64,000 bases of DNA from Diabrotica undecimpunctata (GCF_040954645.1 NC_092809.1:75934435-75998434); one strand, 5' to 3'; counted from the stretch's first letter, positions 47,070-59,149 are shown. Numbers and translations are program-made. The notes: generated by a model from the sequence alone, not told the origin.

Positions 47070-48463
47070 GATATTTAAAGTCTTGGTGCGCCAAGCAATA
47101 ATTAGCTAATTAATTTTTTTGATTAATTAAAATTATTTAAATGATATAATGATTATGACTCTATCACAATTTTTAATTCTTTTATCTCAGGGTTAAATTC
47201 GTGCTTCAATATCTATGCTATTACATGTGAAAGGTAAGGTCCAGAGAATACCGGAATAATAAAAAACACATATGATCTAACACTATATATTGAAATAAAA
47301 ATAGTGAAATAATTCACACTCAAAAGTTTTCAATAAACAAATCTCATATAAGGATTCTCAAAATTTTGTTCTCCGTACGTGAACAATCAAAATTAATGGT
47401 ACAAACAATATTAATTGAAAACTCAAAATCCCAAACTATTCTAACTCTCCTAATCAAAATATTTATATCCTTTCTAAATTACGTGTAAAAATTGTGTTAT
47501 CAATAAAAGAAAAAAAACTGCAGAAAACAAAAATATCTCTCTCTGATGATGAGTGGTCCAAATCCTTGTTCCTTGTAGACTGTATTATCTCCTCTCAACC
47601 GCTCCCTATGTAATCAGCAATCTTACAACAGATTGTTGCAAGTATATCGTCCTTAATGATCTCCTTCAAAAGCAACAATCATTCAAATTATGATAGCCTT
47701 TCTCCTCTCGATAAACTGAATCTCTCGTTGGCCCGAGTGAAAAATTGACTCTTGGAATATCTTCTCTTTACGATAAACTGAATCTCTCGTTGGCCTGAAC
47801 AGTGACTCTTGGAATATAAGTAGGAAAATATGACTTACAATATTTTGCTGCTTCAGCTTCTGTCAGATACACTAACTCCACAAAAACTCACTAACATTCA
47901 ACACTACTGCTTGCTACTTCTTGGGAACCACCAGAGAACAATCCCTGTTCGTCTTACAGACTTGGAAAACCAACTGATTATCTTTTCTCTCTCCTCAATC
48001 TCGCTAAACTTTTTCCTACATACTTATCCCACCTTTTTCAATCTCCGCCAATCAAAACTCGTCACAATTCCCCCATTTTTTCATTTCGATAACAAACAAA
48101 TTTTTACCTATAATTATAAAATTTCCTAAAACTTATTTACAAATAATATTTTCTATAATTCTTAAAAACTAACAAAAACCTCTTTCTAAAATCTCTTCTA
48201 TTTGTCTCTAATCACTGCATTAATGTGGTTCAATTGTCTTTGGATTTCACTTAAAATTATGCGGGTCACTCAAGTATAACAAAGAAATAATTTATGCAAA
48301 GCTTACATTTTGTTTAGTACAGGTAATCCAAGAATTTAATAACTTTCCTTCTTCGAAATGTTTGTTGGTTATTATCCTACTTATCTGAATTATTTTAATG
48401 TTTTTGAACTTTGAAATATTTTTAAACAAACCAATATTTTTCTCGATTTTACATATCATAACA
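47067..48463 (-). repeat. 3' LTR (1397 bp)
   Basis: Plus strand starts TGTGATATTTAAAG and ends CATATCATAACA. The open frame at 47830-48129 is duplicated identically in the other LTR and is not considered a gene. Confidence 0.95.
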
Positions 48464-48476
48464 AATCCCCGCCATT
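48464..48476 (-). promoter_or_regulatory. Polypurine tract
   Basis: The minus strand reads AATGGCGGGGATT immediately before the 3' LTR. Confidence 0.6.
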
Positions 48477-48558
48477 TGATCTGCCGAAAACTCTTTGTTA
48501 AATTTTAAAAATGACAAAAGTTTTCGAGGATCAAATTATTTCACTATGTTATTAAAAT

Positions 48559-50904
48559 CTACTTATGATACTGATAAATGTCGTGAATGTTAAAATACCC
48601 CGTATATTGCCTGTCTTTATACGGGATTGGATATATTTTCGTTTTAAATTTTTCCAAGTATTTTCCCTTAAAAGAAAGTTCATAATTTTTAGCCACTCGG
48701 TTTACTTCATTAACAAAATCTCCATGGTTTCCTAAAATCTTCTCTATTTTCTTTCCCATGTTTTCTCCACAATTTATTTTTCTTTCATCCTCCTTTTGTT
48801 CACATGTGTTCACTGTCCATAATACTTCTTCACAAAATTCTGGATTCTCGTCCATCAGTGCCATTTTTTCTTCTGTTTTCTTTTTATCCTCTAATTCCCT
48901 TTGGTATTCCGAGCACCATGTTTCTATTCCTTTCATTTCTCTGATGATACCTTTTTTTTCTTCCTGCTTCCATTCTGTTTTATCGTCGGTTGCCAACAAT
49001 TCTTCTGTACCTTCTATTTCCTGTTTTTCTCTGGTCTCCATCTTATTTTCCTGCTTTCTTTTCGAACTCTTCTTCTTTTTCTTCCTTCTCTTTTTCTCTT
49101 CTGTTAGATCTTGTTCTTGTATTTTCGGTTTATCCTCTACAGTCATATCGATTTCTTTGCGTTTTTCCTGTGCATTGATCCTTCCAAAATTTGTTTTCCT
49201 ATCTGTTTGCATTTCTTCTCCTGTGTTGTCTGGTTCTGCTCTGATTTCCAGTTTATTTTCCGAAAAATTTATGGTGATATCTTTTTTTCTCAATTCATCA
49301 ATTCCCGCTATCATATCATGATTTAAATCTTCAATCACCACACATTTCATACTATGGAATTTGTTTCCCACTCTTATCTGTACTCCCAAACCTTCGTTTA
49401 CTGTCGTCAAATTTTTATTGTTTGCACCCACTAAATCAACCCTAGGAATCTTATACACAAATCTGTCCAAATTTAATTCTTTTACTAGTTTTTTATTGAT
49501 TAGCGATATCTCCGAGCCAGAATCAATCACAATTTTAATCGCTTTATGTTTTATAAATGCATCTAAAAATATTAGATTAGAATTAGAAATTTGTCTTTCG
49601 TTTCCTATTGCTACATGATTCATCTCCCTTCTATTTTGTTGTTGGAAGCTCTGGTTATTTCTATCGTCCCTTTGTTCGTTAGTATTCCTATTCGGAGGAT
49701 TTTGTGCATCTCTATTCCTGTTGTGATTTTCATTTGTTCTATTTTGTGTATCATTCCGGTTATCGTAATTTTGTTGTCTATTGTAATTATTGTAATTTCT
49801 CGGCCTATATTCGTTTGTTGATCTGGGATGTTGGTTTCTCTGGTCATAATTTGATGAATACCTTCTTTCCGGTCCATTATATTGGTCATGTTGTCTTCTA
49901 TTTCTCATTTCTTTTCTTTTCGCTTCTTTTAATTGAAGGAATTGGCACAAACTATCAATATCTTGATAGTTTCTCAAAATCACGTGATCTTCCAACGTTT
50001 CCTCAAAATGTCTGCTGATCATTTCTACCAGCTGTTCGGTAGAATATTTGTATTCTAGATATTTTGAAATGTTATATATCTGCAAAGCATATCTTTCTTC
50101 AGATATTCCCATTTTTTCGTGATATTTTCCATTCTGTAGCTCTTGGTTGATTTCTCTCTGTTTATTTTTCCCCCAGAAATAGTTGAGAAATTTATTTTCA
50201 AAATCTGTCCAATTTTCAAACTCATCTTCCTTGCTTTCATACCATAACGCTGCTCCTTCTTTCAAATGGTTTCTAATTGTTTCTTTGCAATCGTCAAAAT
50301 ATCTAATATGTTGTAATTTGGTTTTCAAATTTTTAACAAACGGTACTGGGTGTGTTTTCCGAATATCCCCGCCAAACTGTATTTTTATGTCACCCGGACT
50401 TTGGATGAGTACTTCTCTCCTGTCTCCCATCTCTCGTTGTTTTCTGATATCCTCAATTTGTTTTTCTATTTCTTTCTTGTCTTCTTGTAAAGCCATTTCA
50501 AATTTTGTTTCTAACTGTTCTAATTCCTTTTTCTGTACAGTCTTAATATCTTTTATTTTCGTTTCTATTTCTTCTCTCTGCATCTCTAGTTTCCTCTCTG
50601 TTTCTTCTCTGATTTTTTCTAAACAGACTTTTACCTCATTTTCATATTTGTCCAAACGCTTTTCCATTTTTCTATCATTTTCTTCTAATTTTTGTTCATA
50701 GTTTTCCAAACGCTGCTCTATATTTCTGTTATTTAGTTCTATTGTTTGTTTTGTTTCTTGTTGATTTCTATCCATTTTTAGTGATGTTTCTTGTTGGTTT
50801 TTCTCTATTGTTTGTGTCTGTATTTGCATCATTGCTAATAATTTTTCCAGCATTCCTGTTTCTTTTCTTTCTTGCGTTTTACTTTGACTCCTTGTGGTCG
50901 ACAT
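48559..50904 (-). CDS. Gag-protease protein with truncated pol remnant
   Basis: 781 aa from the ATG at 50904; the frame is open upstream without another ATG. Residues about 15-160: long, highly charged coiled coil. About 175-330: capsid-like region (IQFGGDIRKTHPVPF, EGAALWYESKEDEF, GISEERYALQIYN). 338-423: Asn/Arg/Gln-rich basic region taking the place of a zinc knuckle, as in some gypsy Gags. 455-560: retropepsin with IKIVIDSGSEISLIN (Asp461-Ser-Gly) and HDMIAGIDEL. Then a Lys/Glu-rich linker (KKRRKKKKKSSKRK). The last 40 residues, YLEKFKTKIYPIPYKDR, resemble the segment just before the RT of gypsy Pol. There the frame ends, so the RT-RNase H-integrase part was deleted precisely after this point. 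The frame itself is uninterrupted, suggesting it is maintained or very young. Confidence 0.88.
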   Translation of the reverse strand: MSTTRSQSKTQERKETGMLEKLLAMMQIQTQTIEKNQQETSLKMDRNQQETKQTIELNNRNIEQRLENYEQKLEENDRKMEKRLDKYENEVKVCLEKIREETERKLEMQREEIETKIKDIKTVQKKELEQLETKFEMALQEDKKEIEKQIEDIRKQREMGDRREVLIQSPGDIKIQFGGDIRKTHPVPFVKNLKTKLQHIRYFDDCKETIRNHLKEGAALWYESKEDEFENWTDFENKFLNYFWGKNKQREINQELQNGKYHEKMGISEERYALQIYNISKYLEYKYSTEQLVEMISRHFEETLEDHVILRNYQDIDSLCQFLQLKEAKRKEMRNRRQHDQYNGPERRYSSNYDQRNQHPRSTNEYRPRNYNNYNRQQNYDNRNDTQNRTNENHNRNRDAQNPPNRNTNEQRDDRNNQSFQQQNRREMNHVAIGNERQISNSNLIFLDAFIKHKAIKIVIDSGSEISLINKKLVKELNLDRFVYKIPRVDLVGANNKNLTTVNEGLGVQIRVGNKFHSMKCVVIEDLNHDMIAGIDELRKKDITINFSENKLEIRAEPDNTGEEMQTDRKTNFGRINAQEKRKEIDMTVEDKPKIQEQDLTEEKKRRKKKKKSSKRKQENKMETREKQEIEGTEELLATDDKTEWKQEEKKGIIREMKGIETWCSEYQRELEDKKKTEEKMALMDENPEFCEEVLWTVNTCEQKEDERKINCGENMGKKIEKILGNHGDFVNEVNRVAKNYELSFKGKYLEKFKTKIYPIPYKDRQYTGYFNIHDIYQYHK

Positions 50905-51287
50905 GTTGTTTCTTTTCGTTACTGTTTTTGTCCCCGCCAAATGTGAAATTTTACAACACTCTATATGTTTCAGAACACGACAATATTTCTCCCCAAATGT
51001 ATTAAATTTTCACGACAAATATCAAATATGCAATCAGTCAATTCAAATAATTCAAAATAAATATCAAATGTACGATTGGTAAAGAAAATAAAATCAAATA
51101 ATTCAATAGCAGTAAATATCCACTAACTACGATCAATCAATAAATCAAATTTATATTCCCTGGAAAAATTGTCAAAATACTTTCAAATTCAAATTCCCTC
51201 AATGTTATATGTTTTTATCTCTGGATCACCTGTACTTATTCCAGATCTCTTTCCCTTCCTTCAAATGTAAAGCTGCGATATTTTCAA

Positions 51288-51305
51288 GCCCCACGTTGGG
51301 CGCCA
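51288..51305 (-). promoter_or_regulatory. Primer-binding site for tRNA-Lys
   Basis: Five bases after the 5' LTR the minus strand reads TGGCGCCCAACGTGGGGC, the full 18-nt complement expected for tRNA-Lys(CUU)-type primers. Confidence 0.88.
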
Positions 51306-51310
51306 GTTAT

Positions 51311-52700
51311 TGTGATATTTAAAGTCTTGGTGCGCCAAGCAATAATTAGCTAATTAATTTTTTTGATTAATTAAAATTATTTAAATGATATGATTATGAC
51401 TCTATCACAATTTTTAATTCTTTTATCTCAGGGTTAAATTCGTGCTTCAATATCTATGCTATTACATGTGAAAGGTAAGGTCCAGAGAATACCGGAATAA
51501 TAAAAAACACATATGATCTAACACTATATATTGAAATAAAAATAGTGAAATAATTCACACTCAAAAGTTTTCAATAAACAAATCTCATATAAGGATTCTC
51601 AAAATTTTGTTCTCCGTACGTGAACAATCAAAATTAATGGTACAAACAATATTAATTGAAAACTCAAAATCCCAAACTATTCTAACTCTCCTAATCAAAA
51701 TATTTATATCCTTTCTAAATTACGTGTAAAAATTGTGTTATCAATAAAAGAAAAAAAACTGCAGAAAACAAAAATATCTCTCTCTGATGATGAGTGGTCC
51801 AAATCCTTGTTCCTTGTAGACTGTATTATCTCCTCTCAACCGCTCCCTATGTAATCAGCAATCTTACAACAGATTGTTGCAAGTATATCGTCCTTAATGA
51901 TCTCCTTCAAAAGCAACAATCATTCAAATTATGATAGCCTTTCTCCTCTCGATAAACTGAATCTCTCGTTGGCCCGAGTGAAAAATTGACTCTTGGAATA
52001 TCTTCTCTTTACGATAAACTGAATCTCTCGTTGGCCTGAACAGTGACTCTTGGAATATAAGTAGGAAAATATGACTTACAATATTTTGCTGCTTCAGCTT
52101 CTGTCAGATACACTAACTCCACAAAAACTCACTAACATTCAACACTACTGCTTGCTACTTCTTGGGAACCACCAGAGAACAATCCCTGTTCGTCTTACAG
52201 ACTTGGAAAACCAACTGATTATCTTTTCTCTCTCCTCAATCTCGCTAAACTTTTTCCTACATACTTATCCCACCTTTTTCAATCTCCGCCAATCAAAACT
52301 CGTCACAATTCCCCCATTTTTTCATTTCGATAACAAACAAATTTTTACCTATAATTATAAAATTTCCTAAAACTTATTTACAAATAATATTTTCTATAAT
52401 TCTTAAAAACTAACAAAAACCTCTTTCTAAAATCTCTTCTATTTGTCTCTAATCACTGCATTAATGTGGTTCAATTGTCTTTGGATTTCACTTAAAATTA
52501 TGCGGGTCACTCAAGTATAACAAAGAAATAATTTATGCAAAGCTTACTTTTTGTTTAGTACAGGTAATCCAAGAATTTAATAACTTTCCTTCTTCGAAAT
52601 GTTTGTTGGTTATTATCCTACTTATCTGAATTATTTTAATGTTTTTGAACTTTGAAATATTTTTAAACAAACCAATATTTTTCTCGATTTTACATATCAT

Positions 52701-52704
<4 letters not shown>
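51311..52704 (-). repeat. 5' LTR (1394 bp)
   Basis: Pairs with 47067-48463; lacks 3 bp at about 51390 and has CTTACTTTTTG for CTTACATTTTG near 52545. Confidence 0.95.
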
Positions 52705-52770
<66 letters not shown>

Positions 52771-52791
52771 ATATATATATACAAATAAAAT
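52705..52791. repeat. (TA)n between the LTR element and the Penelope copy
   Basis: TA run with GTATGTGT interruption; begins at the last base of the LTR. Confidence 0.95.
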
Positions 52792-52794
52792 AAT

Positions 52795-53398
52795 TTTCAT
52801 TAACTAAAAAAGATAACATTCCCTTGCTTTTCTTAGATACATCTCAATAAGATATTAGTATAATAATAGAACAATATAATATAATTAAAAAAGAAAATCT
52901 AAAATAATATTTCCCTATACTGGGATTTAACTTCATTCGGTTTTACCAATGAACCTTAACGACATAAAGATTCAAAAGAACTACTTGAATTGTCAGCACA
53001 TGCGCTCTGGTAAAACAGAACCTCACATTTAAACTTTCTAACAATCAAAAGTTTAGTTATTGCCGACAATTCAAAGAATTACCTCCTTTTAAATGTAGTT
53101 ACATTGGGTTTTTCGATTAACCTTGGGTAAACCTTTGAGTTTTAAGTTCAAAGCTACCATACATTTCGAACGTTAAAAAAATTTTTTTTTGCACATAGTA
53201 ACAAAAAAACCACTAAGTACCTATGTTGTTACTATCTAAGTTTTTTAACATTCTAACTCTACAATTCTAAGTTACGGTAGGGTCAATAATGTTTTTAATA
53301 GATAATATATGGTAGCTAATTATAATTTATTCTCTTTCAGCCCTGAAGAAGCCAAATTAATTCTCTTTGGTGAAAACGTTCGGCGAAACAATTGATAC
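52795..53398 (+). mobile_element. 3' terminal fragment of the Penelope-like family
   Basis: Matches, in the order of the minus strand of 25280-24683, the 3' non-coding region and arm: AACATTCCCTTGCTTTTCTTAG, ACATAAAGATTC, AATTACCTCCTTTTAAATGT, GAAGAAGCCAAATTAATTC, ACGTTCGGCGAAACAATTGATAC. More diverged than the two arms are from each other. The match stops at CAATTGATAC, which probably marks the true 3' end of the family. No coding part. Confidence 0.87.
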
Positions 53399-53400
53399 TC

Positions 53401-53584
53401 AAAACAGAGAACCAAAAATGGTATATCGATGGAAGGCAACCGTATATACGTATTTCTGTTGCTCCTGTAGTGATCCTTTTCCAAGTTTTCTAACTTGGCT
53501 GCACCGTACTGAAGACGACCAATAGTCAGAAATACGTATATACGGTTGCCTTCCATCGATATACCATTTTTGGTTCTCTGTTTT
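53401..53584. repeat. Perfect 58-bp foldback
   Basis: 53401-53458 (AAAACAGAGAACC...) is an exact inverted copy of 53527-53584, with a 68-bp spacer that itself contains CAAGTTTTCTAACTTG. It lies between the Penelope end and (TA)n. A diverged half-copy is at 37102-37265. Confidence 0.95.
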
Positions 53585-53607
53585 GCTAGACATGCCATTA
53601 CTTTTTA

Positions 53608-54149
<542 letters not shown>

Positions 54150-54995
54150 ATCAATAGAAAAGACTAACAAATACAATCTCCCATTATATCTGGCTTTTCT
54201 AGATTATGAAAAGCTTTTGATAGCGTAGAACTGTGGGCAATAGAAGAAGCATTAGTCAACAACCGGATCGACTACAGGTACAGAATATTAATACATAATA
54301 TTTACGACCAAGCTGAAATGATAGTGACCTTGGGTAATGGAATCGAAACAAGACCAGTAAAAATCAACCGAGGCCTAAGACAAGGAGACACAATATCTTC
54401 AAAATTATTTACAGCTGCCCTAGAAGATATCTTAAAGTCAATAGACGGGGAAAATAAGGAAATCCATATTAACGGAAGATACTTGAACCATCTTAGATAT
54501 GCAGATGATATAGTACTAAATAGCCGACACGCGAAATGCACTGAATACGATGATTGAGGAGCTACAAACTAATGTCAAACAAAGATGACAAGCCTATGAT
54601 AAATATCCAAGGGGCAGAGATAGAACACGAAGATGAATATACATATCTGGGTCAAAATGTCAATGTAAGCAAAGAAAATCAAAGAAATAAGCCGACGTGT
54701 AAAAATAGGATGGGCAGCCTTTGGAACACTCGCATACGTACTTGTAAAAGATGCTGTCGAACAGGCAGCTAAACTGAAATGAAAATGGGCTGGACATAAC
54801 GAACGTCTTAAGGATGACCGATGGAATAAAGAAATCGGGAATTGGCGGTCACATGAAGCCAAAAGACCACGAGAAAGACCACGCAAATGCGCTGGAGCGA
54901 CGATACTAATAGAAATGCAGAACCAATGTGGAAACGTCTTACAAACAACAGAAATAGATGGCCAGAATTAGGAGAGGCCTATATTCAGTAATCCG
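54150..54995 (+). pseudogene. LINE reverse transcriptase, palm to C-terminus
   Basis: Plus strand: YNLPLYLAFLDYEK (motif A), WAIEEALVNNRIDYRYRILI, INRGLRQGDTISSKLFTAAL (motif B), NHLRYADDIVLNS (YADD box), then after frame changes YTYLGQNVNV, KIGWAAFGTLAYVL, KWAGHNERLKDDRW and RPRERPRKC. This order is typical of an insect RTE/CR1-like endonuclease-RT. Frameshifts near 54190, 54555 and 54690; 5'-truncated. The 3' end runs into (TA)n at 55013. Confidence 0.87.
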
Positions 54996-55009
54996 AATAG
55001 AGAGAAGGG

Positions 55010-55174
<165 letters not shown>

Positions 55175-55379
55175 TAAGGGGTAGTATCTTAAGTTGAATT
55201 AATATGTATTTAAAACATATCAAAGAAAATATCTAGGAGTATCGGAACCTTTTATTGGCATTATTTTTTTGCGAAGCAGTCATAAAATAAAAATAGTGTG
55301 GAACCAGAGGAAGTATACGACTGTGCAAGGAATGTATACGAAATGTCACGAGCATAAAAAAATAAAAAGATTAAAACGT

Positions 55380-55530
55380 AGAAGCGTTCCAACACGTTTC
55401 CTCCAATGGAAGTAAAATACCTCGGAATTACACTGTCCACTGTCACAGTGATGGAGACTTGGATAGATAATTTAGAAATCAGTTACAAAAAACAGATAGA
55501 CTTAATACAAATAACAAAGTACTAAATTTC
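55380..55530 (+). pseudogene. Short LINE RT fragment
   Basis: The frame FPPMEVKYLGITLSTVTVME, then DNLEISYKKQI matches the RT thumb motif VKYLGITLS of several insect LINEs. Only about 50 codons survive. Confidence 0.6.
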
Positions 55531-55969
55531 AAAGCCTCTTCGGAAAATTCAATTACTCCGATTGATGAATCGGTTACATAGCGGTTTTATTGAAAACATA
55601 TTTAAAATAAATGTGCATTTGTAGTTGAGTAAAAAGAATTTTTAATATCTACCAACCTTTCATGTTCGATAACCTATTTTTTCGTAATTGAATTTAACGT
55701 AACTCTACTGGGAATAAAGTTTCAGTTTGGAATCTTATAACGCATATTTAGAGATGTAGAAGGAAAACTGTTAAAAAATAATGTTTTTAATCGATGCTAT
55801 TGTACGTATGCTATTTGTGGTATATATAAGTATGTGGTACATAGGATTATAATCAACGTCTTGAGTGGATAACTCACCTCAACTCAACAAAATCTAGTTT
55901 TAGAAGAGTAAGGTATGTAGATTGTAGTATTCGTTACTGTGATGTTTTAAGACGTTGTGTTTTTGTTCA
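55531..55969. other. No recognised gene
   Basis: No motif. Confidence 0.4.
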
Positions 55970-56330
55970 TTAGATGGATGAAGTGGAAGGAAACGAGTGG
56001 CGTGTTGTGTGACAGGAAAAATCCAATGGAACCAAAAGGAAAATTTTATACAACTGCCATAAGACCAAATATGATGTACGGAACTGAATGTTAGAAGAAG
56101 AATGAGTATGTTAGAGAATGTCTCACCCATAACGAAGAATTGCTGATTTACTTTAATTGCTGATTCTATAGGAAAGGAAGACCAAAGCAGACCTGTGGGA
56201 GACATTTAACTAGGATATGTCGTTAAAGTTAAATGATATTGAGATATCCCAAAATAGAATCTTAAGGAAAAATATAATTGGGAAAACTGACCCCGCATGG
56301 GGATAAGGCAATGGGGCAATGGGCAATAAT
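55970..56330 (+). pseudogene. LINE RT C-terminal fragment
   Basis: Plus-strand frame [35 protein letters not shown] (stop), then RKGRPKQT and ILRKNIIGKTDPAWG with a stop at about 56307. These are the post-palm and terminal motifs of an RTE-type LINE; the middle (EMRMLRW region) is deleted. The element ends with a short direct repeat, GGCAATGGGGCAATGGGCAAT. Confidence 0.75.
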
Positions 56331-57449
56331 CTTCTTATTCTATGATTCCAAATATACTAGAAAATTTGCAAAATCATTGATAATTATAGTTTAAATCGGA
56401 ACGGATCATGTCCAAAATAGTATTAGCTTTAAACATAGCAAAATTTTTTTTCCTCAAATTTGAAGCACATCAATGTACTAATAAGCGTTGTCTCACACAA
56501 CTCGTTTTTAAAAACTGATAGTCACTAGTAGTGTTAAAATACTAATAGGCGGCCCTTAATGTAATAAGCCAGTTTTGAACAATCAAATGCTTTTACTACA
56601 GTTGTAATTTATAAGAGGTAAACAATTTATAGGGTAAACCAGCACTCAGGCGGCAGTGTGGAAAGTTATATGAGGTCAAACGACTCCTTTACGAGCGTAT
56701 ACAATTCAAAGATTGTGATTTGCCAAATATCTAGTAAGAGAATCGAAAAGTCACCAAGTCATTGGAACGAGGAGGATTCATTCGTGTATACAGGAATCAC
56801 TCCAACGCGCCCCAATGCTCCAGATCATTCCTTTCCCTTGTAGCACTCATCAAAGTACTTGATGTGTCGTCAAAGTCGTGTGAAAGTCTTGGATACAAGG
56901 ACTTTCACATGAAATCCCACCGCAATCAATGCAGAATAGAGTGAGGCACTTTTGTCATGCCCATCTGGTGACTTCATTATCGAATCCGAATTGCTTGCTC
57001 GCCCTTAAGTCGCCGCTTTAGGCTCGAGCATTTGAGGGCCTCTTGCCGATTCTTTAGGTTTGGTTAGCGTTTTTTGTGATTTTCTTTTTTTTTGATTGTA
57101 TTTTTTTTGGTGGCCAAAGCCGTTTCTTATAATTGTTTTTGAAATATGCTGATATAGGCCGATGTATTGCCTTTTTATGTATTTTGGGGACGAGAATTAT
57201 TGGTTAATGCAAAATAATACGGGCTCCGACCTAAATGGGTAGATTATTCAGAGATCTAACATTAACCAAGGTGAGCATTTATGCAACCGTCATTGAAAAA
57301 ATGTCTAGGCTCGTAGACTCCCATTTTCAACCATAATTATGTGACACAGTAATTATTAAATAATGCAGTACGTTAGACCAATCTATGCAAGTTTAAAATG
57401 GGTTTACATCATTCCTCATGCCACAAATTCCTCTCATTTCGCTGAAGAT
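56331..57449. other. Unassigned stretch (1.1 kb)
   Basis: Two overlapping frames at 56658-56944 are open but show no domain. 56940-57060 is GC-richer. No splice or TE structure proven. Confidence 0.3.
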
Positions 57450-58367
57450 TTAGAGTTAGCTTTAGAATTAACCAATGCCCAGAGAAAACTGATAATAATT
57501 GCTGAAGATGTTGATGGAGAAGCACTGATCACACAACAGACTCCGTATTGGTCTACAACTTGTTGCCGTTAAAGCACCTGGTTTCGGTGACAATAGAAAG
57601 GTTACCCTGCAAGATATCGCCATTGCAACTGGTGGTCTCGTATTTGGTGATGACGCCAACATTTTTAAACTAGAAGATGTAAAATTATCAGATCTAGGTG
57701 ACACTGGAGAAATTGTTATTACAAAAAATGATACTCTCATTCTTAAAGGTAAAGGCAAAACGGAAGACATTGACAGAAGAGCTTATAAACTCCGTGAACA
57801 AATCGAAACAACAACATCAGAGTATGAAAATGAAAAGCTCTAAGAACATCTTGCCAGGTTAGCATCAGGTGTAGCAATATTAAAAATCATTGGAAGCAGC
57901 GAAGTAGAAGTAAAAGAGAAAAAATATAGAGTAACAGATGCTTTAAATGCAACAAGAGCAGCTATTGAAGAAGGTATTGTTCCCAGAGATGGTACGCCAC
58001 TTTTCAGATGCAGTCCTAGTTTGGATTCACTCAAATCTGCAAATAAGGACCAAGAAGTTGGTATACAGCTTGGACCATTGCTGCTAATGCAGGAGTAGAT
58101 GGTGTATCTGTGGTAGCTAAAGTAGAACAACAACAAGAAGATTGCGGTTATGATACCCTCAAAAATGAATATGTAAACATGTATGAAAGGGCAGATATTG
58201 TTTCTATCAAGGTTGTCCGAACCATCATTGTAGATGCTTCTGGTGTTGCCTCTCTCTTGACCACAGCTGAAGCCGTAATCACAGAAATTCCAAAGGAAGA
58301 ACCAGCTATGCCCGGTGGCATAGACGGCGGAATGAGAGGAATGGGTGGCATGGGGAGAATGATGTAA
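57450..58367 (+). pseudogene. Processed pseudogene of mitochondrial chaperonin Hsp60
   Basis: Intronless and 5'-truncated. The frames read [135 protein letters not shown] and the Gly-Met-rich tail [13 protein letters not shown] with a stop. GroEL/Hsp60 folds proteins in the mitochondrial matrix; this copy cannot, because it has frameshifts (about 57535, 58080), a stop replacing Gln at 57841 and a ~15-residue deletion before TIAANAG. An in-frame substitution gives PRDG for the usual PGGG. A 3' UTR follows with AATAAA near 58557. Confidence 0.93.
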
Positions 58368-58815
58368 ATGAAGTATATATTTAAAATCAATATTATGCCA
58401 AAACATTGTGTAAATCTAATAATAGGCAGTAGTAACAGAGGAAGAGTCTAAATCCCTTCATTTTACCGCTTTTAATTTTGTTACTCGAATTTTGATTTCG
58501 ATTTTTTGTCAGTTCCATGCCTTCTTTACTATAAAACCAATTGTTTACTTATTTAAAATAAAGTGCGTTTTGTTTAAATTATTCTTTTTTTTCACTAGGA
58601 ATTAAACTGTGTCTGTACTGTCTTAACAAGATTAATTAATATAATCACTTTGATCGTGATCTTTCTGTATATCTGTTCCGTTTGAATTCTAATCGATTGT
58701 TTTTTTAGTCTTTAATTTTTTTTAAGTATATCTTCATTTATCTTTGTATCAGCTTAAAATTTGTCATTTAAAGCGTGTATATTTAGTTATGATTCGATTT
58801 TTTTGATTCGTTTTG
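58368..58815. other. 3' UTR remnant of the Hsp60 retrocopy and spacer
   Basis: AATAAAGTG at about 58557-58566 could be the retrocopy's poly(A) signal. No poly(A) tail is preserved. Confidence 0.5.
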
Positions 58816-59149
58816 ATGGAACGAATCATGCTTGGAATATCACTAAGCGACAAGATTAAAAACACCGAGATAAAACGTAAAACGAAGATTAGGGATATTA
58901 TGGAAGAAATTACAAAAATGAAATAGCGCTGGGCAGGTCACGTAGCCCGATATAATGAACAGGTGGACACGGAGAATTCTAGAATGGAGACCAAGGACGA
59001 CAACAAGAAGCATGGGAAGACCTCAAAAAAGATGGGTAGATGACATAAGAACAGTGGCAGGCAAACAGTGGATTAGATTGGCGCAGGATAAAGAAAGATG
59101 GAAGCAATTGGGAGAGACCTACATTCAGGAGTGGATAGAAAATGGTTAA
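58816..59149 (+). pseudogene. LINE 3' end
   Basis: MERIMLGISLSDKIKN, IRDIMEEITKMK (stop in place of the usual residue before RWAGHVAR), then after a frameshift RRILEWRPRTT, RPQKRWVDDIRTVAG and ETYIQEWIENG with a stop at 59149. Typical C-terminus of an insect LINE RT protein. Followed at once by (AAG)4, its likely simple-repeat tail. Confidence 0.87.

Larger units (their letters stand above)
47067..52704 (-). mobile_element. Young non-autonomous LTR retrotransposon (gag-protease only) inserted in (TA)n
   Basis: 5638 bp. LTRs 47067-48463 and 51311-52704 differ by eye only by one 3-bp indel and one substitution in 1.4 kb. Internal region: PBS 51288-51305, one gag-protease frame, PPT 48464-48476. 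RT, RNase H and integrase are missing. Both outer flanks are (TA)n (46990-47066, 52705-52791), so the exact target duplication cannot be read. The near-identical LTRs show recent mobilisation, which must have used enzymes supplied by a related full-length element. Probably Ty3/gypsy. Confidence 0.93.

Noticed and set aside
47830..48129. 99-codon plus-strand frame, repeated at 52071-52370
   Set aside because: It lies wholly inside both LTRs, antisense to the element, with no domain; duplicated only because the LTRs are.
48758..50701. Long plus-strand frames rich in Ser, Phe and Cys
   Set aside because: Antisense shadows of the Lys/Glu-rich gag-protease frame.
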